From the NCBI RefSeq assembly GCF_001907675.1, contig NZ_MPNT01000060.1, forward strand, positions 1 through 18,291: a stretch of 18,291 bases of DNA, given 5' to 3'. Position 1 is the first letter of the stretch. Every line of letters starts with the position of its first letter. A program made the position numbers and the translations under genes. Of the stretch, positions 1 through 5,893 are shown one piece after another. The notes below the pieces were generated by a model that ran no database searches, was not told the DNA's origin, and was given only the letters and a program-made list of their open reading frames with translations. This stretch comes from Mycobacterium paraffinicum. GTDB taxonomy: Bacteria; Actinomycetota; Actinomycetes; Mycobacteriales; Mycobacteriaceae.

Positions 1-2
1 TC

Positions 3-272
3 GTCGCCTGGGAGGCGGCCCGCCCCGATCAGGTGTGGGCGGTGCTGTCGGGTGTGGTGGCGTGGGCGTCGGGCAAGGGGACCAAGGACGCGTGGATGAC
101 CGCGTGGGGGCCGCTGGTCGATGCGGCAACCCATGGCGCTCCCGACGTGGCCGGGGCAGCGGCGCGCGCCCTGAGTGTGGCGATGCCTGCCGGTGCGAAG
201 CCGCCAGCGGCGGCGCGCAAGTTCAAGGACGTGATGATCGCGGCGGGCCTTGACGTGGGGAGCGCGGCGTGA
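3..272 (+). CDS. C-terminal fragment, probable MoxR-type AAA ATPase
   Basis: The reading frame is open at the left edge of the window, so only the last 89 residues are present. The visible part is Ala-rich and probably helical, with no Walker motif, so its own sequence does not identify the family. The call rests on context. Its stop overlaps, in a GTGA, the start of a metallopeptidase/VWA protein, and genes of that kind usually follow a MoxR-type AAA+ ATPase thought to remodel a partner that the VWA protein recruits. A GTG at 33 could act as a start, but the frame continues upstream without a stop, and a short gene there is less likely than a cut-off long one. The coding frame is well supported; the family is an inference. 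Confidence 0.5.
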   Translation, partial: VAWEAARPDQVWAVLSGVVAWASGKGTKDAWMTAWGPLVDAATHGAPDVAGAAARALSVAMPAGAKPPAAARKFKDVMIAAGLDVGSAA

Positions 273-1546
273 CCGGGGTCAGGGCGCTCACCGCCGACGA
301 GTGGCGGCGGCTGCGGCTGGCGCGGATGGCTGCGGTGGAGGCGATGCCGTACTTCGCGCGGGCACTGTTCGCGTTGACGCCGGTGGCCGCGCCCGGTCTG
401 GGCACTTTTGCCGTGGACCGGCACTGGCGCCTCTACCTGGACCCGATGATGCTGGGCACCGAGGACGGGTGGAGCATCCCGCTGGCCGGTGGGGTGCTGC
501 TGCATGAGGTCGGGCACGTGCTGCGCGAACACGGTGGCCGCGCTGACACGGTGGATTCCCCGGTGGATCGAACCATGTGGAATGTCGCCGCCGACGCGGA
601 AATCAACGACGACCTGATCGCGGCCGGTGTGGGATTGCCAGCCGGTGTGGTAACTCCCAGCGGGATCGGTTGCGAGGACGGGCACGCCGCCGAGGTCTAC
701 TACCGGCATTTGGTGCCGCCCGGTACACCCCGCAGCGGCAACGTCACGACTGGTGAGGGAGCCGGTGACGGGGATGACGATGGTTACGGGTGCGGCTCTG
801 GTGCCGGAGATGCGCCCGTACCGGGCGAACTGCCCGCCGCCGCCGACTTGGGCAGCGGCAAGGGGCTGCCCACCGCTGCCGCCGATCTGGTGAAGGTCGC
901 TGTCGCCCGCGCAGTGCAGCAAGAGATGGCGCGCAGCGGGGCCGGTCGCGGCACCATGCCTGCGGGCCTGGCTCGGTGGGCGGCTGCCCAACTCGCCCCG
1001 GCTGTGGTGCCGTGGCCCAAGGTGCTGCGCGCTGCGGTGCGCCGCGCCGTCGAGGACCAGGCGGGCCAGGTGCACCACTCCTGGCGGCGACCGAACCGGC
1101 GCGCACCCAAGGGCGTGCTCTTGCCGACGCTGCGAGCACCGAAGATCACCGTCGATCTGATCATCGACACGTCTATGTCCATGGGTGAGGACGATCTGGC
1201 TGCCGCTCTGTCCGAAACACGGGCGGTGCTGCGGCGCACCGGTTCCAAGGTGCGGGTGGTCTGCTGCGATGCAGCGGCCACCGTGCCGCGCGCGGTGCGG
1301 TCGATCAGCGACGTGACGTTGACCGGGGGCGGGGGCACCGATCTGCGGGTCGGTATCGATGCTGCGTTGTCTGCGCGTCCAGCGGGCAACGTGATCGTGG
1401 CGTTCACCGATGGCGGCACACCCTGGCCCGAACGTCGGCTGCCGGTGCCGTTGATCGTGGCCCTAATCGGCGCGCACGCTGCCGATACCACGCCTGCGTG
1501 GGCCAAGACGGTGCGCGTCACCCCCGTAGCGGCGGTGGCGGCGTGA
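269..1546 (+). CDS. Metallopeptidase-like/VWA domain protein (DUF2201 type)
   Basis: The 425-residue protein has two recognisable parts. The N-terminal half carries HEVGH at residues 79-83, the HExxH zinc-binding signature of metallopeptidases. The C-terminal part resembles a von Willebrand A domain with the metal-binding pattern DTSMS near residue 300, GGGGTD near 350 and FTDGG near 378. A linker of about 100 residues, rich in Gly, Ala and Asp, joins them. This layout matches the DUF2201 putative metallopeptidase/VWA family, usually paired with a MoxR-type ATPase; together they are thought to act on or assemble protein complexes, but no substrate is known. The GTG start at 269 overlaps the previous stop and the last bases overlap the next start, so translation is probably coupled. 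The protein is probably cytoplasmic, as I see no signal peptide. Confidence 0.8.
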   Translation: MTGVRALTADEWRRLRLARMAAVEAMPYFARALFALTPVAAPGLGTFAVDRHWRLYLDPMMLGTEDGWSIPLAGGVLLHEVGHVLREHGGRADTVDSPVDRTMWNVAADAEINDDLIAAGVGLPAGVVTPSGIGCEDGHAAEVYYRHLVPPGTPRSGNVTTGEGAGDGDDDGYGCGSGAGDAPVPGELPAAADLGSGKGLPTAAADLVKVAVARAVQQEMARSGAGRGTMPAGLARWAAAQLAPAVVPWPKVLRAAVRRAVEDQAGQVHHSWRRPNRRAPKGVLLPTLRAPKITVDLIIDTSMSMGEDDLAAALSETRAVLRRTGSKVRVVCCDAAATVPRAVRSISDVTLTGGGGTDLRVGIDAALSARPAGNVIVAFTDGGTPWPERRLPVPLIVALIGAHAADTTPAWAKTVRVTPVAAVAA

Positions 1547-1743
1547 GCGGGCGGGCCGGGCCAGCCGACTTCGCGCAGTGGGCCAACGCGGTGCTGGCTG
1601 GCACCGGGTGGACCGTAGCCACCGTGAGCGAGGCTGCCCAGCGTCCCCGTGACGACCTGGCGACGGCGGCTCTGGCGGATGGGTTTGCCGCCGCCGCGCG
1701 CGGTCTGGCTGATGCCGGTGAGTGCCGGGACGGTGCGGCGTGA
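1543..1743 (+). CDS. Small hypothetical protein (66 aa)
   Basis: A short gene sits exactly between two larger ones, overlapping both by four bases (GTGA at 1543-1546 and at 1740-1743). I chose the GTG at 1543 because it reproduces the coupling seen throughout this operon; the frame itself opens further upstream inside the preceding gene. The product is Ala-rich, begins VSGRAGPADFAQWANAV, and looks helical with no cysteine pair, membrane segment or known motif. I do not recognise it. Its position suggests a small partner or adaptor of the metallopeptidase/VWA protein or of the large protein that follows. The exact overlaps argue strongly that it is translated. Confidence 0.6.
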   Translation: MSGRAGPADFAQWANAVLAGTGWTVATVSEAAQRPRDDLATAALADGFAAAARGLADAGECRDGAA

Positions 1744-2957
1744 GCGCCGCGCTGTTTGACCTCGCGCTGCGGGTGGCCGCACGCGATGCCGGTGGGCCGG
1801 TGCCCCGGCTGCTGCATAACCCTGCCCCGGCGCGCGACGTGAAGGTGGCCGTCGCGGCGCGGCGCACTGGGCCGGTGGTGCATGTGCAGGCCGTGGGGCC
1901 GGATGGGCACTCGTACAGCGGCACCGGAGCCGATGGGCTGGCCGCGCTCGCCCGCGCCGCCGGGTGCGTGGCCGGTGACTTCTGCGGCGGGGCGACTGCC
2001 TTGGTCGATACGCCTGCCACGTTGCGAGCGCTGGCGGGTTTGGCGCGCGGCTACGCCGACCCGGCGCGGTGCGCCGGCATCGACGTGGCGGCGGGATCGG
2101 CGCTGGCCGGTTGGTGGGTGGAGCGGGCCGCGCATCCCGGTACCTCGGCGGTGACCGACGTGCTGAGCACCAGCCGCGCGCGGTTCATGCTCGGTGTGGC
2201 TCCCGGTGCCGATCACGCGGGCGCGTGGCGGGCGGCGCTGTCGGTGCCCAACGGCGTGAGCGGGTTGCACGCCTGGCATCGCGCGGTGACCGGAGGTCTG
2301 TTGCTGCCGGGGCTGGACGCGCTGCGTGAGGACGACGACTGGCAGTTGGAGGTCATGCAGGAGGCGGTGCGCGAACAGCGCAGTTGGGACCGGCCCGAAA
2401 CGCTGCACCTGGCGGCGGCGCGGTTGGCGAGCCGCTGCGATGCCGCCGATCTGTATGAGGCGGCGTTGCTGGCCGATCCGTTGTGGCGGGGGCGGGGTGT
2501 CCACACCGGGTTCGTCTGCCACGGCGAGACTGTCGTTGGGGCGGGCCAGCACGCCAACCGCGTCACCGTGCGCGCGGGGCGGCTGGATACGCGGTTGAAG
2601 GCGGGGGCCGCCGTCACCGGTTGGGCTGGGGAGCCGATGACGGCGATGCCGGATGCGGAGAACCGTTTCAGTGGTGAGGTTTTCGCCACCGCCGTGGGTG
2701 AGGACGGGGCGTTGACGGTGACCATCGGTGGACTCCGCAAGACGGGGTACCGGCCCGCTGCGGGTGAGCCGGTGACGGTGATCCCTGCGCCGCCCTCGGT
2801 GTCCACGATTCGGTCGCGGCGCACGGCGGTGGCGCGGCTGTATAAGCGGCGGTTCTCCTGGCTGTCACAGGGGGCCACCCCGACCGCAAGCCGCCGCCCC
2901 GTTCCTCTGGCGGTGATGATCGCTGCCGCCGACGACACACAAGCACCGGAGAACTGA
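1740..2957 (+). CDS. Hypothetical protein of the MoxR/VWA operon (405 aa)
   Basis: A 405-residue protein whose GTG start at 1740 overlaps the stop of the small upstream gene. The frame extends a little further upstream, but the overlapping GTG is the natural start. I do not recognise a family. The N-terminal third is Ala/Gly-rich with possible beta strands (RTGPVVHVQAVGPDG). The middle looks helical and acidic (LDALREDDDWQLEVMQEAVR). The segment at about residues 255-345 looks like a small beta-barrel (VRAGRLDTRLKAGAAVTGW and following), and the C-terminus is basic (IRSRRTAVARLYKRR). A basic tail could bind nucleic acid. Because it sits between the VWA protein and a helicase-like ATPase, it probably belongs to the same unknown pathway. 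The gene is well supported; its function is unknown. Confidence 0.7.
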   Translation: MSAALFDLALRVAARDAGGPVPRLLHNPAPARDVKVAVAARRTGPVVHVQAVGPDGHSYSGTGADGLAALARAAGCVAGDFCGGATALVDTPATLRALAGLARGYADPARCAGIDVAAGSALAGWWVERAAHPGTSAVTDVLSTSRARFMLGVAPGADHAGAWRAALSVPNGVSGLHAWHRAVTGGLLLPGLDALREDDDWQLEVMQEAVREQRSWDRPETLHLAAARLASRCDAADLYEAALLADPLWRGRGVHTGFVCHGETVVGAGQHANRVTVRAGRLDTRLKAGAAVTGWAGEPMTAMPDAENRFSGEVFATAVGEDGALTVTIGGLRKTGYRPAAGEPVTVIPAPPSVSTIRSRRTAVARLYKRRFSWLSQGATPTASRRPVPLAVMIAAADDTQAPEN

Positions 2958-2958
2958 G

Positions 2959-3633
2959 ATGCGTACGCTGCCTAAGCGATTCACCCCCGGCGCCCCCGCG
3001 ACCGCTAACCCGCCTGCTGGGGCACCGGCCACGGTGACCCCGTCGCTGCCCACCGCTGCGCCGATCACCGAGGACTGGCCGGGACGCGACCTGCTGGACA
3101 CGCCGATGCTGGCGCGGGTGCTGCTGGCCGCGTGGGGCGGCGATGCTGCGGTCTGCGTTCCGGCTTGCCCCGGCGCGGGCAAGAGCCGCCTGGTGGCGCT
3201 GCTGGCCGGTGCACTGGCTCACCGCGTGGCGCTGCGTGTGGCGGTGGCTGCACAGACCCGCGAGCAAGCCGCTGAGCTGGCTCGGCGCATCGCCGCCGTC
3301 AGCGACCGCGCTTCCCTGATCGTGTCGGGGGCTGGTAAGAAGCCGGTGATGGTGGACGGCATTCGCACGGTCGCGGGCCGCAGTGTGCGATGGGAACACT
3401 CGACAGGCGGGGAAATTCTGATCGGCACCGCCGCTCGCTGGCTCTACGTCGATCCCAACCTGGCCGGAGCCGATGTACTCTTGGTTGACGAGGCCTGGCA
3501 ATGCACCTATGCCGACCTCGGCGCGCTGGGAAGCCTTGCACGGCAAGTGATTTGCGTTGGCGATCCCGGCCAGGTGGCACCCGTGGTGACCGGCTCGACC
3601 GAGAAGTGGGAAGGCCAAGCCACCGGGCTGTAG
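2959..3633 (+). pseudogene. Truncated superfamily-1 helicase-like ATPase
   Basis: This ATG gene starts one base after the previous stop and has a good ribosome-binding site (GGAG, about 7 bases upstream). Its 224 residues begin with a Pro/Ala-rich stretch. Then come a Walker A motif (PGAGKS, Lys75), a Walker B motif (LLVDEA, Asp177-Glu178) and the helicase motif III-like GDPGQVAPVV at 201-210. This is the order found in the first RecA-like domain of superfamily-1 helicases of the UvrD/AAA_19 kind. The second RecA-like domain is missing: the frame ends at TAG 3631-3633, right where a cluster of repeats starts. Such proteins are normally about twice this length, so I read it as a gene cut by transposon insertion. 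An ATPase without domain 2 should not work as a helicase. Confidence 0.75.
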
Positions 3634-3705
3634 GTTCTCATCCAACATGGCGGAATTCTCATCTTTGTGACGTCAAAATGGCGGATCCGCCACAAAGATG
3701 AGAAT
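3629..3705. repeat. Probable transposon end: repeats and palindromes
   Basis: The block begins TGTAGG at the point where the helicase gene breaks off. TTCTCATC occurs at 3635-3642 and 3656-3663, each followed by ATGGCGGA (3647-3654 and 3678-3685), so two related units run in the same direction. ATTCTCATCTTTGTG (3655-3669) and CACAAAGATGAGAAT (3691-3705) are a perfect 15-bp inverted pair. Within the block lie the palindromes TGACGTCA (3668-3675) and GGCGGATCCGCC (3680-3691). Tn7-type ends begin with TGT and carry several TnsB-binding repeats, which fits the direct pair; the inverted third copy is less usual. The genes that would act on it, tnsABC, begin about 1.5 kb to the right and read away from it. 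I found no matching far end in the window. Confidence 0.55.
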
Positions 3706-3954
3706 GTGCATAGCCGTCCTAAGCGTTGACCGTCGCTTTGGCTTTGCGCTTGCGTGCGTGGGCTGGTCTATTGGACTCGCGAACTTCGTTCTGTATCAGC
3801 GACATTGGTGGTCTGCGATCATGGATCGCGTTTGTAGTGTCTGGGGATATTAAGCACACTGTCGCGATGGGCGACGGGTTGCGGTCCTAGGCGGGGGTCC
3901 CATCGCATTGACGGTAGTGCGGGCTCGCCGCATAGCTCGTTTCAGGACAGGACG
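3706..3954. other. Intergenic stretch with a degenerate reading frame
   Basis: Roughly 250 bases lie between the repeat block and the RES toxin stub. The only open frame of note is on the minus strand, 3719-3886, about 55 codons, without a start at its left-open end. It has an internal ATG giving 28 residues that end in a Lys/Arg-rich tail (HARKRKAKATVNA). It could be the last part of a lost gene or chance. I see no RNA gene here. Confidence 0.3.
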
Positions 3955-4056
3955 TGTGGTGCAGTGGATTCGCCACAATATGCCCGCGTAGTCGACGACG
4001 TGGCGGGCTTCTTTGGTGAGCCGTTGGGCGGTGTGTGCTGGACTTTTTTGGGGGGC
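3955..4056 (-). pseudogene. RES-type toxin remnant (N-terminal stub)
   Basis: Directly after the antitoxin stop, the minus strand encodes LTKEARHVVDYAGILWRIHC in one frame. The LWRIH core resembles the start of RES-domain toxins, which break down NAD+ and sit just downstream of MbcA/Xre-type antitoxins in mycobacteria. A GTG that overlaps the antitoxin stop (GTGA, 4060-4057) would be the normal coupled start, but it lies in a different frame from the conserved stretch. A run of six C and six A (minus strand, 4044-4055) between the two could hold the frame-shifting indel. Resemblance ends near 3955, so most of the roughly 150-200 residue toxin is absent. Family assignment from about 20 residues is tentative. 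Confidence 0.45.
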
Positions 4057-4650
4057 TCACCAGCGGCCGAGATCGGACACGAAGTCGGCGATCAGGTTGG
4101 GGTCGCCGCCGGCGGCGAGATGTTCGATCGGTGTGTGATCGCCGAAATCTGGCTGCGGTGTCTTCATGAAAGCCTCCATAGAGGCGGGAGTGGTGTCGCG
4201 TGGTATCGCCGACACGATCACGTTGAGACCAGGAAGGAGCTTGGAGCCTAAGAACTGCCAGCGAGGGATGCGGCGGCTTCCGTTAATGGCGAAGGCCCAC
4301 AATCTTTTTCCGGCGATGCGCCGAGATACACCTGACCGGTCGATTTCCAGCAGTGTGGCGGCTTCCTTGATGCTCATCGATCCAGACAGGGTGTCAGCGA
4401 GCGCCCTTGCGGCCGAGCGCGCCTGAGCCTGGCGTAGCTGTTCGCCGGACCAGTTGTCGATGACCGCCGCGACGCCAGTGTCATCGTGAGCGTGAAGAAA
4501 TTGTACTTCGGCCATCGAGAGAGGCGCTGCACCGGCAGCGGGAATTGTCGCGAAGGTCGAGTCCAGCTGGTCTAAGACCTCTTCGCTGGTTATATCCAGC
4601 TGATGCTTCCTAAGAAGCGCATCCAGTCCGCGAAAATCTGGGCCACCCAT
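4057..4650 (-). CDS. MbcA/Xre-type antitoxin with helix-turn-helix
   Basis: A 197-residue protein starting at ATG 4650, chosen because AGGA lies 8 bases upstream; an ATG at 4659 is the alternative. The middle has a helix-turn-helix of excisionase/Xre kind (SMSIKEAATLLEIDRSGVSR), followed by a segment rich in Arg and aromatic residues (RIPRWQF). The C-terminus (TPQPDF...TPIEHLAAGGDP) matches the toxin-binding domain of MbcA/Xre/ParS antitoxins, which block the NAD-consuming RES toxin and repress their own promoter. Here the toxin partner is only a stub just downstream, so this antitoxin is an orphan. It could still regulate itself or counter a related toxin encoded elsewhere. It lies between the probable transposon end and tnsA, so it is likely cargo or captured DNA. 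Confidence 0.7.
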   Translation of the reverse strand: MGGPDFRGLDALLRKHQLDITSEEVLDQLDSTFATIPAAGAAPLSMAEVQFLHAHDDTGVAAVIDNWSGEQLRQAQARSAARALADTLSGSMSIKEAATLLEIDRSGVSRRIAGKRLWAFAINGSRRIPRWQFLGSKLLPGLNVIVSAIPRDTTPASMEAFMKTPQPDFGDHTPIEHLAAGGDPNLIADFVSDLGRW

Positions 4651-5152
4651 AACGCACATCCTAGAACGCCGGTGCGCCTCCGTGCGCTGGCTGAATTGCG
4701 AGCATGCCACCGGCCGGTCATATGGCATGACCCTGGAATAAGACTTCCGGTGACCACCGCGGATCTCAGTGATCTTCATGGAAGATGACATTCTCTCGGA
4801 AGGCAGTCGCGTTGTTCATCGAATGAGGCTCCTGGCTCGAAACCGACTGCGGGTCTTGATAGTTGATGTATCGAGAAGTGTCGATCACACATGACCGGTC
4901 GCGAATCCCGAGGGCCATCTTTCGTCGTTTGGCGTGCGAGTGACAGGTGATCAAAGCAAACTGGATTCATGGCGACGTTGGGTGGGTGCCATCCAAGCTG
5001 ACTTGGAGTCCCCCTCGTACGCGTCCCCCCAACTGAGCTGGGGGTGAGAAGGCCTTGTAAATCGGCTTTAAATCCTCGATGATTGCCGCAGAACGCCGGT
5101 AGTGGCGCCAAGTCGTACTTGGCGGTGCGGTTGTGGTGTTCGGAGCATTACG
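4651..5152. other. Upstream region of tnsA, no convincing gene
   Basis: About 500 bases separate the antitoxin start from the chosen tnsA start, and the two genes diverge, so promoters for both must lie here. I found no reading frame with credible protein features. Two short dyads stand out near tnsA (4993-5006 and 5026-5044, listed separately). I see no tRNA, CRISPR repeat or further copy of the TTCTCATC repeat. Confidence 0.5.
4993..5044. promoter_or_regulatory. Tandem hairpins upstream of tnsA
   Basis: CCAAG (4993-4997) pairs with CTTGG (5002-5006) across a 4-base loop, and CCCCCA (5026-5031) pairs with TGGGGG (5039-5044) across a 7-base loop. Both lie about 110-160 bases before the transposase operon. 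The second has no T-run after it, so it does not look like a classical terminator. They may be operator sites, leader-RNA structures that limit transposase expression, or insulation from read-through. The role is inferred from position only. Confidence 0.35.
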
Positions 5153-5893
5153 GTGTCGCTCGAGCCTGCTGTCGACCTGAGTACCGCGACCATTGCGTAT
5201 CGGCCTGTGGTGGGGGAAGAGCGGTCGGTATCTGCGGAGAAGGTATCACCGGCTGCGCTGTTTGAGGCGGCGCCGTGGCGGACTTTCCGTTGGTATTTCG
5301 GGCAGCGCCATTACTCGGGAACGTATTGGTCCGCCACGCAGCATGACCACGTCACATACGAGTCGCGGCTAGAGTTGGCGAATTTGCTGTTGACTGACTT
5401 TGATCCTGGGGTCGTTCGCATTGTCGCCCAACCATTCATCTTGCGTGTCGAAGTGGATGGGCAGGTGCGCAAACACATTCCAGATTATCTGCTGGACAGC
5501 GCCGGCGGACCGGTGGTGGTCGATGTCGTCCGCGGCGATCGGATGACTGAACCGAAGGTTGTGCTGTTGTGCGCTTGGACGCGGGAAGTCGTCGAATCGT
5601 TGGGTTGGTCGTATCTGGTGGTACATGAACCGCCTCGAATCCTGTTAGCGAACGTGCGCTTCCTTGCCGGTTATCGGCGCGAGTGGCTGATCAACCAATC
5701 CATCTTGGCTGAGATCCGTTGTTGTCCTGGGCGCTTCGTCGGCATGTCGATTGCTGATGCCGAACAAAAGGTTCGGGGATACCCGCAGCAGCTGGTCCGC
5801 CCGGCGTTGATGCATCTGTTGTGGCGCCATGAGTACCGCGCGGATCTCGGCGTACCACTTCGTCCATCAACAGTATTCGAGGAGTCACTATGA
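5153..5893 (+). CDS. tnsA: TnsA-like transposase endonuclease subunit
   Basis: The 246-residue protein is the first of four coupled genes. I chose GTG 5153 because GGAG lies 7 bases upstream; the frame opens earlier, at 5102. The layout fits the TnsA nuclease that cuts the 5' ends of the element while TnsB cuts the 3' ends. YESRLELANLLLTDFDP (Glu70 and Glu74) supplies the acidic residue, QPF (93-95) follows, and IPDYLL (Asp111) supplies the second acid. The next strand reads VVVDVVRGDR, whereas many relatives as I recall them read VVDVKP, so Val126 stands where the catalytic Lys is expected, with Arg127 next to it. Activity may therefore be altered. Neighbouring tnsB overlaps by four bases (ATGA), which supports a heteromeric transposase. 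The family call is strong from context and motifs together. Confidence 0.8.
   Translation: MSLEPAVDLSTATIAYRPVVGEERSVSAEKVSPAALFEAAPWRTFRWYFGQRHYSGTYWSATQHDHVTYESRLELANLLLTDFDPGVVRIVAQPFILRVEVDGQVRKHIPDYLLDSAGGPVVVDVVRGDRMTEPKVVLLCAWTREVVESLGWSYLVVHEPPRILLANVRFLAGYRREWLINQSILAEIRCCPGRFVGMSIADAEQKVRGYPQQLVRPALMHLLWRHEYRADLGVPLRPSTVFEESL

Noticed and set aside
29..3648. Long minus-strand open frames opposite the first operon (for example 29-1078, 1518-2552, 2668-3648)
   Set aside because: They are Arg/Pro/Ala/His-rich without motifs and lie opposite well-supported genes; such frames are common in high-GC DNA.
3964..4251. Plus-strand open frame of 95 codons
   Set aside because: It lies opposite the end of the antitoxin and the RES stub and has no recognisable feature.
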